Below the pieces are notes generated by a model, which had not been told where the DNA came from, searched no databases, and saw only the letters and a program-made list of their open reading frames with translations. 64,000 nt of DNA. It comes from Corynebacterium stationis (GTDB lineage Bacteria; Actinomycetota; Actinomycetes; Mycobacteriales; Mycobacteriaceae). The stretch spans positions 1,240,001 to 1,304,000 of the forward strand of contig NZ_CP009251.1 in assembly GCF_001941345.1 (NCBI RefSeq), given 5' to 3'. A program made the translations under genes and the position numbers. Below are positions 54,166-63,955 of this stretch, in pieces (position 1 is the first letter of the stretch; the number at the start of each line of letters is the position of its first letter).

Positions 54166-55317
54166 ATGGCTGCCAATAAATCTAAAATCTCTCGCATGGA
54201 TCGCCTCTACCTCGATGAGGGCGGCTTTGATTTCATCAAGCGATCAAAGACCTGGTATTCCATCACCATTGGTCTTTTGGTGGTTGCAATCGCTGCAATC
54301 GCCATTCGCGGATTCAGCCTCTCGCTGGACTTTGAAGGCGGAACCAAAATCAACCTTCCAGCCAAAGGCCTGGAAGAAACCGCAGTTTCCGAGGTATTCC
54401 AAGAAGCTACTGGCATTGAACCTGAACAGGTCCAAATTGTTGGTAGTGGTGAGAGCGCGACGCTCGAAGTAAACTCCGAGCGCTTAACTGAGGAACAGGC
54501 GGATTCGGCACGACTGGCAATCTATGAAGAATTTCAGCCAGTAAACGCAGCTGGGGAAGCCACCCCTGATGCGGTGGGCGTATCCACCGTGTCGGAGTCC
54601 TGGGGCTCAACTATTACCAAACGCATGATCATCGCGATGATTGTGTTCCTGGTTATTGCGACGGCATATGTTGCTTTCCGCCTGCAGCGCACCATGGCAC
54701 TTGCTGCCATCTTGGCGCTGATTGCTGACGGCATTATCATCGCTGGCCTGTACGCGCTGTTTGGTTTGGAAGTATCCCCAGCAGTCATCATTGGTCTGCT
54801 GACGGTCTTGACCTTCTCCATCTATGACTCCGTAATTGTCTTCGACAAGGTCAATGAAAATACAGAGGGGATTACTGGACAAAGAAATCGAACGTATGCT
54901 GAGCAAACCAACTTGGCAATTAATCAGACCGTGATGCGTTCGATCTCCACCTCGGTTATTTCTGCACTGCCGATCATTGCGCTATTTGTCGTCGCCGTAT
55001 GGATGATGGGTATTGGTACCCTGCGCGATCTTGCGCTCATTCAGCTCATCGGTGTTATCGAAGGTATTTTCTCCTCGATTTTCTTGGCTTCACCTTTGGT
55101 AGTCACCCTGGCTAACCGTAGTAAGAAGATTAAGGAACACAACAAGCAAGTAGCTGAATATCGTGCCAGTGCCGAATTTAGCGAGGGTGAACAGGACGCA
55201 GGTAGCAAGCAAGCAAACTCCAAGCGCCAGGTCGTCTCACCAACCGCACAACAGCCGACGAACCTAGAAGGCACACAAGTCTCGCAGACTGGCTCTTCAT
55301 GGCGTCCACGGCGTTAA
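54166..55317 (+). CDS. secF: Protein translocase subunit SecF
   Basis: 383-residue partner of SecD. One N-terminal helix (about 29-48), the extracellular domain with LDFEGGTKINLPA (about 53-65), and five C-terminal helices containing YDSVIVFDKVNEN (about 221-233). The C-tail is polar. It lies 2 bases after secD (TAA TC ATG). A clear terminator follows at 55348-55374. Confidence 0.95.
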   Translation: MAANKSKISRMDRLYLDEGGFDFIKRSKTWYSITIGLLVVAIAAIAIRGFSLSLDFEGGTKINLPAKGLEETAVSEVFQEATGIEPEQVQIVGSGESATLEVNSERLTEEQADSARLAIYEEFQPVNAAGEATPDAVGVSTVSESWGSTITKRMIIAMIVFLVIATAYVAFRLQRTMALAAILALIADGIIIAGLYALFGLEVSPAVIIGLLTVLTFSIYDSVIVFDKVNENTEGITGQRNRTYAEQTNLAINQTVMRSISTSVISALPIIALFVVAVWMMGIGTLRDLALIQLIGVIEGIFSSIFLASPLVVTLANRSKKIKEHNKQVAEYRASAEFSEGEQDAGSKQANSKRQVVSPTAQQPTNLEGTQVSQTGSSWRPRR

Positions 55318-55347
55318 GACTGACTCTTAACCGCTGAAGAATTTTAA

Positions 55348-55374
55348 CAGCACCGCTTTCTACATGCGGTGCTG
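55348..55374 (+). terminator. Terminator of the secDF unit
   Basis: CAGCACCGC (55348-55356) pairs with GCGGTGCTG (55366-55374), 9-base loop, followed by TTTTCTTTCTCTTT. Confidence 0.88.
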
Positions 55375-55470
55375 TTTTCTTTCTCTTTGTTTACCTATCC
55401 TCAAGCTTTTTCATTGGTTATTAAGTAGATAGGGTAGTAAAGTTTCGGGTTTGTGAAGGAGACACGTGGC

Positions 55471-57180
55471 ATGAACCAAAAAGTGGTAAAAACAGTGGAT
55501 AACCAAAGCACGCCACCAGCACCGATGCGTGGGTGGCGAAAGCATGCCCGACACTTGCGTGCTGGTCTCGTACTTCTTGCCGCATCCTCTCTTGTGCTGA
55601 CTGCTTGCTCAACTGGCGGAGATCAAAGCGGCGAGCAGGAAATTGGCCCTGAAGAAAAGAAAAGCTCTGAGTATCCGGGATACTTGGCTAACTCTGAGCT
55701 AACTACGGTCAATGCTGGTTCAGCATTTGGTACTGCGTCAGTAGCATCGCAGCTTTCGGGCCGCCTATATCCAGGTGCTTTTGTCTCCGGCCCAACTGGA
55801 CAGTTGGTGCCGAACTCGGATTTGGTTACGACCCATGAGTGGATGGATGGCGACCAGCGCAACGTTCTGTATACGGTGACTGAGGACGCAACTTATTCCG
55901 ATGGCACTCCTGTTACCTGTGATGATTTCTTGCTGGCTTATACCGCAGGCCAGATGCAAGAGATGTTTGGGTCAAATATGCCTTTGATGGATCAAGTTGA
56001 ATCCGTTGCCTGCGCGCCTGAGAACAAGAAATTCTTGGTCAAGTTCCAGCCAGGACAAGGTGGACAGTGGCGTTCAATGTTTGGCCCGGGCACTGTCATG
56101 CCGGCTCATAAGATCGCCGAACGTGCTGAGATGAGCAGGGAAGAGCTGGTTAACGCCCTCTATTCGCAAGACCCTAATCAATTAGGGCGCGTCGCAGAGA
56201 TTTGGCGCTTTGCCTTTGGCCTTGATCATTTCATCCCAGAAATGCATGTCTCCTATGGTCCATTTGCCCTGGATAGCGTGGGCGAGCAGGGTGAGGTCCT
56301 GCTCAAGCGCAATGACAACTACTACGGCGATCCAGCTTTGATGGACAATCTTGTGATCTGGCCGATCCACTCGGATGTCTCAGAAGTAACCCAGCAGGAT
56401 AACCTCCTGGTTGCTGACGCAGCTGTTTCTGAACCCAAGTGGTTCGATAAGGAAACCATGGGCGATAACTTCGAGATCGAGGATGTCGTCGGCGACCTCA
56501 CGGACTCACTGATTTTCTCCGACTCAGGTGTCTTTGAGCAGCAGTGGGCGCGCCAGGCTTTTGCCTCTTGTATTGACCAAGAGGAAATCGCCAAGGTGAG
56601 CTCCGAGGCTTCTGGGGTAGAAGTTCCAGCCGTTTATACCCATGCGGTCAATCACAATGATCCTTTGGCACGAACCCTTGCTTCAGTTACCAAGGAACAT
56701 CAGGAAACGGATATGGACAAGGCTGGACAGCTGGCCGGTATGACCATCCGCATTGGATACCTTGGTGAAGATGAGCGTTTGCAGGCGATGGTGGACTCTA
56801 TCCGCCAGCAGTGCGAGCCAGCCGGGATTACGGTTGAAGAAGTAACCGGTGGCAATGTTTCTGCAGCCTTTTTGGAAATGGATCCAGAGACCTGGTTGCC
56901 GAGCATCGACGCTTTCTTAGGCCCCATTAATTCGCGTTCACAGTATGGAGTGAACGCTCCAAGCTTGGCGCGTGTCGATGAACTCCGTGACGAAGAGCGC
57001 CAATTGTGGGAAGATCTTCCCGGTTTGCCGCTGTCTGCGGAACCGCATACCTTCTTTATTTCACCGCAGCTGGCTAATGCCGTGCCGTACACCGGAAGCA
57101 CCGGTATTGGGTGGAATATGGACCGCTGGTACGTCCAAGATGCGCCAGAGTCCGCAGAGTCTTCCACATCTGAGGGGTGA
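55471..57180 (+). CDS. ABC-type peptide/solute-binding lipoprotein
   Basis: 569-residue exported lipoprotein (lipobox LTAC, Cys46), preceded by a basic N-terminus and hydrophobic stretch. It is an SBP_bac_5-type oligopeptide-binding fold with GEVLLKRNDNYYGDPALMDN (about residues 270-289). There are no permease or ATPase genes nearby, so its transporter is elsewhere or it has another role. It corresponds by position, between secF and apt, to a conserved mycobacterial lipoprotein. ATG 55471 with GAAGGAG. Confidence 0.85.
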   Translation: MNQKVVKTVDNQSTPPAPMRGWRKHARHLRAGLVLLAASSLVLTACSTGGDQSGEQEIGPEEKKSSEYPGYLANSELTTVNAGSAFGTASVASQLSGRLYPGAFVSGPTGQLVPNSDLVTTHEWMDGDQRNVLYTVTEDATYSDGTPVTCDDFLLAYTAGQMQEMFGSNMPLMDQVESVACAPENKKFLVKFQPGQGGQWRSMFGPGTVMPAHKIAERAEMSREELVNALYSQDPNQLGRVAEIWRFAFGLDHFIPEMHVSYGPFALDSVGEQGEVLLKRNDNYYGDPALMDNLVIWPIHSDVSEVTQQDNLLVADAAVSEPKWFDKETMGDNFEIEDVVGDLTDSLIFSDSGVFEQQWARQAFASCIDQEEIAKVSSEASGVEVPAVYTHAVNHNDPLARTLASVTKEHQETDMDKAGQLAGMTIRIGYLGEDERLQAMVDSIRQQCEPAGITVEEVTGGNVSAAFLEMDPETWLPSIDAFLGPINSRSQYGVNAPSLARVDELRDEERQLWEDLPGLPLSAEPHTFFISPQLANAVPYTGSTGIGWNMDRWYVQDAPESAESSTSEG

Positions 57181-57326
57181 GAGCTCTGAAACTTCCTCTA
57201 ACAGTTGGTAATCTACTTGTGCACTACTAAGCCTCTGGAGACAATCCACGAGGCTTCTTGCTTTTACTCTCGCCGCGTCTATCCCCGTTTTCCACTAACC
57301 ACGAATAGGTCCTAAGGTTTAATACC

Positions 57327-57875
57327 GTGAACTCAAAGTATTCCAATGCCCGTGAAGCCATCAAGGATAAAATCCGCTATGTACAGGATTTTCCAGAAGA
57401 CGGTGTGCTTTTTGAAGACTTGACTCCGGTATTAGCTGATGCCGATGCCTTTTCGGTTGTCATCGATGGGCTTGCTGATGAATGTGAAAAACTGGGCGCG
57501 GATCTTATCGCAGGTCTGGATGCACGTGGCTTTTTGCTTGGCTCAGCCGCAGCGTACAAGCTGGGCACCGGTGTCCTAGCTGTGCGCAAGGCTGGCAAGC
57601 TTCCTCCTCCAGTGCTGCACCAGGAGTACTCGCTGGAATACGGCTCCGCGGCGTTGGAGATTCCTGCGGATGGGGCAGTGATTACAGGCGCCAAGATTGC
57701 GCTTGTCGATGACGTCCTTGCCACCGGCGGTACCCTTGCCGGCGCTCGTCAGCTACTGGAGTCTGCTGGCGCAGAAGTCGTTGGTGCTGTTGTGGTTTTG
57801 GAAGTTGAAGGTTTAGGGGGACGTGAAAAGTTTGGAAATCTCCCTATTAGTGTGCTGAATGCCACAACTGAATAA
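57327..57875 (+). CDS. apt: Adenine phosphoribosyltransferase
   Basis: 182-residue salvage enzyme that makes AMP from adenine and PRPP. Visible are the N-terminal [17 protein letters not shown] (about residues 20-36), [18 protein letters not shown] (about 63-80), and the PRPP motif [14 protein letters not shown] (about 127-140). It precedes rel and probably is cotranscribed, placing purine salvage with (p)ppGpp control. GTG 57327. Confidence 0.94.
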   Translation: MNSKYSNAREAIKDKIRYVQDFPEDGVLFEDLTPVLADADAFSVVIDGLADECEKLGADLIAGLDARGFLLGSAAAYKLGTGVLAVRKAGKLPPPVLHQEYSLEYGSAALEIPADGAVITGAKIALVDDVLATGGTLAGARQLLESAGAEVVGAVVVLEVEGLGGREKFGNLPISVLNATTE

Positions 57876-57970
57876 GACGCGCTAAACTAGGTTCATTAAG
57901 GATTCGGTTTGGGTCTTTAAACCAGTAAATATTTGGATCCACCGAGTAGGTAGTGAGTGAAAGGGCGCAC

Positions 57971-60271
57971 ATGACGAACAATAGGTCAACGAAACGCCCA
58001 GCCAGCAGTGGAGTTCGCAGTATGTCGGCCCGCCTCGCGCGTTCGCTGACTGGGGGTCGCGTCAAGGTCAATCCAGTCCTTGATCCATTGCTGTCTATCC
58101 ACCGGCAGTTTCATCCTCGCGCTGACGTGGAATTGTTAAACAATGCCTATTCGACTGCGGAGATGCTGCACGAAGGGGTGTTTCGCAAGTCGGGTGAACC
58201 TTATATCACCCACCCATTGGCGGTAGCGACGATTACTGCGGAAATTGGCATGGACACCACTACTGTGGTGGCGGCGTTGCTGCATGACACGGTTGAAGAC
58301 ACCGATTATTCGCTGGATGACTTAACCGCTGATTTCGGCCCTGAAGTCGCTCGTCTAGTTGATGGAGTGACCAAACTGGACAAGGTAGCCCTTGGTGCGG
58401 CTGCTGAAGCAGAGACCATCCGCAAGATGATTGTGGCGATGGCTCATGACCCACGCGTGCTGGTGATTAAAGTTGCTGACCGCTTGCACAATATGCGCAC
58501 CATGCGCTTTTTGCCGCCGGAAAAGCAGGCGAAGAAGGCACGCCAAACCCTTGATGTGATTGCACCGCTTGCGCACCGCTTGGGTATGGCGAACGTGAAG
58601 TGGGAGCTAGAGGATCTAGCTTTTGCGATCTTGTACCCGAAAAAGTACGACGAGATTGTCCGCATGGTTGCAGACCGTGCGCCTTCCCGTGACCGGGCGC
58701 TGGCAGAAATCAAGGAGCAGGTAAGCGGTGCGCTGAAAGAAAATGGCATTGACGCTGAAGTCATGGGTAGGCCGAAGCACTACTGGTCGATCTACCAAAA
58801 GATGATCGTGCGTGGTCGCGACTTTGCGGAGATCTTTGACCTCGTCGGCATCCGTATCTTGGTTGATGACGTTAATAATTGCTACGCCGCCATTGGTGTT
58901 GTGCATTCACTCTTCCAGGCGCTGCCAGGCAGGTTCAAGGACTATATTTCTGCGCCTCGTTTTGGCGTGTATCAGTCGCTGCACACCACCGTGATTGCTG
59001 GGGAATCCACCCTAGAAGTGCAGGTGCGTACGCACGAGATGCACTACAACGCGGAATTCGGCGTTGCTGCGCACTGGCGCTACAAGGAGATGAAGGGAAA
59101 GAACTCCGGCAACAGCGAAGAAGTCGATCAGATGGCGTGGATGCGCCAGCTTCTGGATTGGCAAAAAGAAGCTGCTGACCCGAATGAGTTCTTAGACTCT
59201 CTACGCTATGACTTAACCTCGCAGCAGATCTTTGCGTTTACGCCTAAGGGCGATGTGGTGACGCTGCCTGCAGGTTCGACCCCGGTCGACTTTGCTTATG
59301 CCGTACACACGGAGGTAGGCCACCGTTGTATCGGTGCGAAGGTCAACGGCAAACTGGTTGCCTTAGAATCGGAGCTAAAGTCCGGTGACAAGGTAGAAAT
59401 CTTTACCTCCAAAGATGCTAACGCAGGTCCATCGCGGGACTGGCAGGAATTTCTTGTCTCACCGCGTGCTAAGGCTAAGGTACGGCAGTGGTTTGCCAAA
59501 GAACGCCGAGAAGAGCACCTGGAAAATGGTCGTGATGCACTAGCTACTGAGGTGCAACGCGGTGGTTTGCCAATGCACCGGTTGTTTACTGCTACGTCGA
59601 TGAAGCAGGTAGCAGAGCAGCTGCACTTCGATGATGTCGATGCTCTCTACACAGCCATTGGCGCAGGCCACGTTTCTGCGCAACATGTTGCTAACCAGCT
59701 CATGGCTTTGTTTGGCGATCGCGATGATGCAGTGGATGCGCTTGCCTCGCGCACGCCTTTGTCGGAATTGGAAAGCTCACGCGCGAAGCAGCGCACGCAG
59801 ACGGAGGATTCCAAAGCCGGTGCCGGCATCTTGGTGGAAGGAAGCCCCGATGTGTTGGCGAAGCTTGCCAAGTGTTGTCAGCCGGTTCCTGGAGACGAAA
59901 TCTTTGGCTTCGTAACCCGCGGCGGGGGAGTCTCGGTTCACCGTGCAGACTGTACCAACGCGGATAAGCTCAAGAGCGAACCAGAGCGCATGGTGCAGGT
60001 TGAGTGGGAACAAGGAAAGTCGTCTTCCGGTGCTTTCGCTGCGACCTTGCAGCTAGAAGCGCTGGATAGACAAGGCTTGCTCTTTGAGGTCACCAAGGTA
60101 TTTACCGAAGCGAAGCTGAACGTACTATCCATGCGCTCGGTTCGAGGTGAAGACCATATTGCGACCCTGCAGTTTACTTTCTCGGTCTCAGATACCAAGC
60201 AGCTTGGGTCTTTGATGACAACGTTGCGCAATACTGAAGGCGTATTCGACGTCTATCGCGTGACTGCTTAG
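57971..60271 (+). CDS. rel: Bifunctional (p)ppGpp synthetase/hydrolase Rel
   Basis: 766-residue stringent-response enzyme. HD hydrolase domain (about 70-190, with [10 protein letters not shown] and LLHDTVEDT), synthetase domain (about 260-375 with [13 protein letters not shown] and [10 protein letters not shown]), TGS (about 415-475), a helical region and a C-terminal ACT domain (about 690-766, [20 protein letters not shown]). All catalytic residues appear intact. ATG 57971 has AAAGGG upstream; GTG 57953 is possible and would add six residues. It follows apt. Terminated by 60269-60294. Confidence 0.95.
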   Translation: MTNNRSTKRPASSGVRSMSARLARSLTGGRVKVNPVLDPLLSIHRQFHPRADVELLNNAYSTAEMLHEGVFRKSGEPYITHPLAVATITAEIGMDTTTVVAALLHDTVEDTDYSLDDLTADFGPEVARLVDGVTKLDKVALGAAAEAETIRKMIVAMAHDPRVLVIKVADRLHNMRTMRFLPPEKQAKKARQTLDVIAPLAHRLGMANVKWELEDLAFAILYPKKYDEIVRMVADRAPSRDRALAEIKEQVSGALKENGIDAEVMGRPKHYWSIYQKMIVRGRDFAEIFDLVGIRILVDDVNNCYAAIGVVHSLFQALPGRFKDYISAPRFGVYQSLHTTVIAGESTLEVQVRTHEMHYNAEFGVAAHWRYKEMKGKNSGNSEEVDQMAWMRQLLDWQKEAADPNEFLDSLRYDLTSQQIFAFTPKGDVVTLPAGSTPVDFAYAVHTEVGHRCIGAKVNGKLVALESELKSGDKVEIFTSKDANAGPSRDWQEFLVSPRAKAKVRQWFAKERREEHLENGRDALATEVQRGGLPMHRLFTATSMKQVAEQLHFDDVDALYTAIGAGHVSAQHVANQLMALFGDRDDAVDALASRTPLSELESSRAKQRTQTEDSKAGAGILVEGSPDVLAKLAKCCQPVPGDEIFGFVTRGGGVSVHRADCTNADKLKSEPERMVQVEWEQGKSSSGAFAATLQLEALDRQGLLFEVTKVFTEAKLNVLSMRSVRGEDHIATLQFTFSVSDTKQLGSLMTTLRNTEGVFDVYRVTA

Positions 60272-60294
60272 CTACCCCTTCTGCGGGGTAGCTA
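60269..60294 (+). terminator. Terminator of rel
   Basis: TAGCTACCCC (60269-60278, overlapping the stop) pairs with GGGGTAGCTA (60285-60294); a second short hairpin GCCACC/GGTGGC follows directly. No long T-run. Confidence 0.6.
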
Positions 60295-60452
60295 AGCCAC
60301 CAGCAGGTGGCGTGAAGTTAAAGCTGTGATGAATTATTTTCATCGGCTCGGTAAATGCGCAGGTGGTGCAGAAGTGTTGCGCTGCTTAGATAATTTAAAG
60401 GCGATATAAAGACTCTTGTAAGTAATTTCTCATTATTCTCACAGGAGAACCC

Positions 60453-62567
60453 GTGTCTAAGTTTCGCCGTTTTGGACGTCTGCTGGCTGCAACCACCGTA
60501 TCCGCCACCATCGTAGTTGGCGCGCCCGTAGCCTTTGCTCAAGAAGATAATATTGTTGATTTCTCAGTCACCAATATCACTGACTTCCATGGCCACCTTT
60601 CTACGCAGGAAACTAACGCTCCTGATGCCAACTCAGAGATGGGTGCGGCCAAGCTCAAGGCACTGATTGAGTACGTTAATCAGGACCAGGAATACATCAT
60701 GACTACCTCCGGCGATAACGTCGGCGGCAACGCATTTGTCTCGGCAATCGCTGATGATGAGCCAACCCTCGACGTACTCAACATACTCGGCGTTGACGTC
60801 TCTGCGGTAGGTAACCATGAATTCGACCGCGGCTATGACGATTTGCTCGGTCGTATTGTCGAAAAGTCCGACTACCCATTGCTGGGCGCGAACGTCACTT
60901 TAAACGGTGAACCGATGCTGGATGCTTCCTACGTTCAAGAAATCGACGGCGTTAAGGTTGGCTTCGTTGGTACCGTAACCACTTTGACCAAGAACAAGGT
61001 CGCACCATCCGCAGTTGAAGGTGTGGAGTTTTCCGACCCCGTCGAGGCTACGAATAAGGAAGCAGACCGACTGAAGGAATCCGGCGAAGCAGACGTTGTT
61101 GTAGCGCTCATGCACGAGGATGCGCAGCAGTACGCTGCTGGCTTTAACAACAACGTGGATATTCTCTTCGGGGGCGACTCTCACCAGCGCTCCCAGGGCA
61201 TCATCGAACGTGATGGTGCGCAGCCACTGCACTGGGCGCAGGGCCATGAATACGGCAAGGTTCTCCAAGATGCCGATATTTCCTTTAACAAGGACACCGG
61301 CGAAATTGAGTCTGTCGAAATTACCCAGTACGACCGTTCGATGCCTGAGGTTGAAGCATTAGCCCCGGATGCAGAAGTTGCGGCCCGCGTAGCAGCCGCT
61401 GAGGCGCAAGCTGAAGAGCTTGGAGCTAAAGTTGTCGGCCAGATGGACCGCGCTACTTTCCGTGGTCAAGATGAGGGTGCAGGAGCGGGGAGCAACCGCG
61501 GTGTTGAATCTACGTTGAACTCGCTAATTGCTGATGCCAACCGCGCATCAGTTGCTAAGGCGACTGGCGTTGACGTGGATTTGGGCATTATGAATGCTGG
61601 TGGCGTACGTGCTGACCTTCCTAAAGGCGATGTCACTTACCAAGATGTGCTTACTGTGCAGCCTTTCGGCAACTCGATTGCATATGGCACTTTGACCGGC
61701 CAAGATATTTTGGATGCTTTGGAGGCTCAGTGGCAGTCCGGATCGTCTCGACCACGCTTGGCACTGGGTCTGTCTGCTGGATTTGAGTACGCCTACGACC
61801 CAACTGCAGAGCAAGGCCAGCGCGTTATCTCCGCGACCTTGGATGGCGAAGAAATTGACCCATCAGCGGAATACACTGTTGCAACTTCCACGTTCCTCTT
61901 CGATGGTGGCGACAACTTCGCATCTCTGGCCAATGTCCAAAACCTCACTGACGTGGGCTACATGGACTACTCAGTTCTCAATGACTACATCAAAGATGGC
62001 GCAGAGGTACAGGAAGGCCAGTCTGATATCGGTATCAGCACCGAAGGCACCCTGGCAGCTGGTGAAGAAGTTACTTTTAACCTCACCTCGCTTAACTACA
62101 CTATGGAAGAAGATCCACAAGCCACCACAGCGACCGTCACCGTGGGCGACGTGCAAGAGACCGCCGATATCGACGCTCAGTGGAATACTGAAGAAGATGT
62201 GCAGAAGAATGAATTTGGCCGGGCAAGCGTAACGCTGACCCTGCCAGAAGACATCGAGGCAACCAACCTGGTTACCGTGACCACCGATGCTGGCACCAAG
62301 ATTTCTGTGCCGCTGAGCGCCTTGGGCGCCGACGAGGGCGCGGACGACGGCTCCAAGCCTGGCAGCAGCGCACCTGGCACAGGTAAGGGCTCTTCCCAGG
62401 GTGCTTCGGCTGCTGTAGGAATCGCTGGAGTATTGGCAGCAATTGCGGGCATCGCCGCGTTCATCGGTTTGAATGGACAGTTTGACCAGTTCATCCCAGC
62501 TAACATGCAGCGCGCTCTTGGTGACCTGCGCCGTCAGCTCAACGAGGTTAGCCACATTAAATTCTAG
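60453..62567 (+). CDS. Secreted 5'-nucleotidase/UDP-sugar hydrolase family protein
   Basis: 704-residue exported metallophosphatase. Signal peptide (residues about 1-30, ending AFAQE). Metal motifs: NITDFHGHL (about 41-49), GDNVGGN (about 85-91), GNHEFDRG (about 120-127) and FGGDSHQR (about 231-238); a C-terminal 5'-nucleotidase domain (about 330-560) with NAGGVRADLPKG and GNSIAYG. The last 60 residues hold a Gly/Ser linker, one hydrophobic helix (about 652-673) and a tail, so it is anchored to the envelope. Likely scavenges nucleosides and phosphate. GTG 60453 with AGGAGA. Confidence 0.88.
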   Translation: MSKFRRFGRLLAATTVSATIVVGAPVAFAQEDNIVDFSVTNITDFHGHLSTQETNAPDANSEMGAAKLKALIEYVNQDQEYIMTTSGDNVGGNAFVSAIADDEPTLDVLNILGVDVSAVGNHEFDRGYDDLLGRIVEKSDYPLLGANVTLNGEPMLDASYVQEIDGVKVGFVGTVTTLTKNKVAPSAVEGVEFSDPVEATNKEADRLKESGEADVVVALMHEDAQQYAAGFNNNVDILFGGDSHQRSQGIIERDGAQPLHWAQGHEYGKVLQDADISFNKDTGEIESVEITQYDRSMPEVEALAPDAEVAARVAAAEAQAEELGAKVVGQMDRATFRGQDEGAGAGSNRGVESTLNSLIADANRASVAKATGVDVDLGIMNAGGVRADLPKGDVTYQDVLTVQPFGNSIAYGTLTGQDILDALEAQWQSGSSRPRLALGLSAGFEYAYDPTAEQGQRVISATLDGEEIDPSAEYTVATSTFLFDGGDNFASLANVQNLTDVGYMDYSVLNDYIKDGAEVQEGQSDIGISTEGTLAAGEEVTFNLTSLNYTMEEDPQATTATVTVGDVQETADIDAQWNTEEDVQKNEFGRASVTLTLPEDIEATNLVTVTTDAGTKISVPLSALGADEGADDGSKPGSSAPGTGKGSSQGASAAVGIAGVLAAIAGIAAFIGLNGQFDQFIPANMQRALGDLRRQLNEVSHIKF

Positions 62568-62582
62568 CCTGACGTCTTAACT

Positions 62583-62622
62583 AGCGGGCGGTCTTTCTCG
62601 ATGTGATGATAAACCGCCTGCT
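62583..62622 (+). terminator. Hairpin after the 5'-nucleotidase gene
   Basis: AGCGGGCGGT (62583-62592) pairs with ACCGCCTGCT (62613-62622), with one G-U pair; 20-base loop, no T-run. Confidence 0.4.
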
Positions 62623-62655
62623 ATGCATTACTGAGCCCCAAGTAGGGTAGAAGTT

Positions 62656-63240
62656 ATGACTTGGATCGATGTGCTCGTAGAACACGCCCAGGACCAAATC
62701 TATATCGTTCCTTACCGCATTCCCATAGTTATTTTCTCTGCGGTGGCGATCTATTTTGTGTTCCTGCTGCTGATGAAGATTTTCGGATCACGTGTACTAG
62801 CGTCGATGTCGGCATCAGATGCTGTTGTGATCATCATGTTTGGAGCAGTTGCCGGTCGCGTCATTCTAGGCCACCCTCCAACACTTGCCACCGGCATCAT
62901 CGGCCTAGCAACCTTGATGGCGATGCAGGCCCTTTTCGGGATTTTGAGAGCAAAGACGGGAATTGGACGCATCCTTGACCGTGAGCCCATCCTATTAATG
63001 TTCGACGGCGTTGTAGTCCGTAATGGTTTGCAAAAATCGCACTTTACCTATGGCGATGTGCGAACGTCGCTTCGTAATGCGGGCATCGGTGCCTTTGCAG
63101 AGGTCCAAGCGATGATCTTGGAACCTTCCGGTGAGGTTTCTATTATCCGTGCGGACGTAAATCTCGATCCGAAGATGTTAGAGGACGTACGTGGCGCGGA
63201 AGAGCTAATTGCGGCACCCAAGCAAGAACCTCGCGCTTGA
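62656..63240 (+). CDS. DUF421 (YetF-like) membrane protein
   Basis: 194-residue membrane protein with three N-terminal helices (about residues 21-43, 55-73, 78-98) and a cytoplasmic part with the conserved LMFDGVVVRNGLQKSHFTYGDV, the DUF421/YetF pattern. Function unknown. ATG 62656 with AAGTAGGG upstream. A terminator at 63267-63300 separates it from the convergent repeat-protein gene. Confidence 0.8.
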   Translation: MTWIDVLVEHAQDQIYIVPYRIPIVIFSAVAIYFVFLLLMKIFGSRVLASMSASDAVVIIMFGAVAGRVILGHPPTLATGIIGLATLMAMQALFGILRAKTGIGRILDREPILLMFDGVVVRNGLQKSHFTYGDVRTSLRNAGIGAFAEVQAMILEPSGEVSIIRADVNLDPKMLEDVRGAEELIAAPKQEPRA

Positions 63241-63266
63241 ATTTGAGTGACGACTTATTAAATAAC

Positions 63267-63300
63267 AAAGGCTGCCGGGGAGGTATCCGCGGCAGCCTTT
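63267..63300. terminator. Bidirectional terminator between DUF421 and the repeat protein
   Basis: AAAGGCTGCCG (63267-63277) pairs with CGGCAGCCTTT (63290-63300), then TTT. 12-base loop. Confidence 0.85.
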
Positions 63301-63322
63301 TTAAAGCAGTCAGAGTTGACTA

Positions 63323-63733
63323 TTAGAGCTTAAATCCGAGGTGCTTGGAAGCGAATGCGAAGAGAGCGCCCAATGCACCGATGACTGCGCTGAATACAGA
63401 GATCCAAGCGCTGATGTTCTCCGGATCAATGTCGGAAGAACCGTTTTTTTCCTTAGGCTTTTCGTTGCCGTCACCGTTGCCTTCGCCGTTGCCGTCACCG
63501 TTGCCTTCGCCGTTGCCTTCGCCGTCGCCTTCGCCGTCGCCTTCGCCGTTGCCATTGTCTTCGGTCGAGTCTGCGTCGTTCTTCGAATCGGGAGAAGAGG
63601 AGCCGCCGAAGATGTCCGAGACGCTGGAGCCGCCGGTGTTGGTTTCTTCAGCGGTGGCAGTGGAGGTGCCTGCGAATGCTACTGCGACTGCGGTTGCGCC
63701 GGCAACAAGTGCCTTGCGGGAGAAAAGCTTCAT
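63323..63733 (-). CDS. Exported Gly/Glu/Asn-repeat protein with C-terminal membrane helix
   Basis: 136-residue surface protein. Signal peptide (about residues 1-28, ATAEE). A Ser/Asp linker is followed by 60-90, a run of GDGEGNG-type hexamers, then DIDPENISAWISVFSAVIGALGALFAFASK: a hydrophobic helix near the C-terminus. This would place a charged, flexible Gly/Glu stalk outside the membrane. No family recognised; corynebacteria have small surface proteins of this size. ATG 63733 has AAAGGA upstream. The 6-bp repeats could change copy number. Confidence 0.75.
   Translation of the reverse strand: MKLFSRKALVAGATAVAVAFAGTSTATAEETNTGGSSVSDIFGGSSSPDSKNDADSTEDNGNGEGDGEGDGEGNGEGNGDGNGEGNGDGNEKPKEKNGSSDIDPENISAWISVFSAVIGALGALFAFASKHLGFKL
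63462..63555 (-). repeat. Hexamer tandem repeats in the repeat-protein gene
   Basis: Plus-strand units GCCGTC, GCCTTC and ACCGTT-like hexamers repeat, with a 24-base block (TTGCCGTCACCGTTGCCTTC...) occurring twice head to tail. They encode the Gly/Glu/Asp/Asn run. Confidence 0.8.
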
Positions 63734-63774
63734 AGTGAAATCCTTTGAAGAGCGATAGGTGTATAGACGCCATG

Positions 63775-63803
63775 ATATTAACCCGATTTTCAGGGTTCTG
63801 CAA
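63775..63803 (-). promoter_or_regulatory. Promoter of the repeat-protein gene
   Basis: Minus strand TTGCAG (63803-63798), 17-base spacer, TAATAT (63780-63775), 42 bases before the ATG. Confidence 0.6.
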
Positions 63804-63828
63804 CAAAACTCAAAGCTTTTTGCATAAA

Positions 63829-63844
63829 TGTGTCATTGCACACA
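63829..63844. promoter_or_regulatory. GlxR/CRP-like palindrome
   Basis: TGTGT-N6-ACACA (TGTGTCATTGCACACA), differing from the GlxR consensus TGTGA-N6-TCACA by one base in each arm. It is centred about 68 bases upstream of the likely start of the repeat-protein transcript, a plausible activator position. Confidence 0.3.
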
Positions 63845-63902
63845 CAGGGTGGCCTTAGCTGAAAGAGACTGCTGGTCATGTTGGGGTTTGTGTGACTATT
63901 GT

Positions 63903-63923
63903 GGTCAAATCTGGGGTCAAATC
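63903..63923 (+). repeat. Direct repeat GGTCAAATC
   Basis: Two copies of GGTCAAATC (63903-63911, 63915-63923), 12 bases apart. Read in the frame starting at 63902 they encode WSNLGSN, but the upstream frame has a stop at 63893. Confidence 0.5.
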
Positions 63924-63924
63924 G

Positions 63925-63955
63925 AAGCTCCGCTGACGTTATGCCAGCGGAGCTT
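63925..63955 (+). terminator. Orphan terminator-like hairpin at the right edge
   Basis: Perfect 11-base arms (63925-63935, 63945-63955), 9-base loop, then CCTTTATTTTC. No plus-strand gene is seen before it in this window. Confidence 0.6.

Noticed and set aside
63341..63758. Long plus-strand ORFs opposite the repeat-protein gene
   Set aside because: Their low-complexity Val/Ala/Phe or Pro/Ser runs are antisense readings of the hexamer repeats; the minus strand has the signal peptide and RBS.
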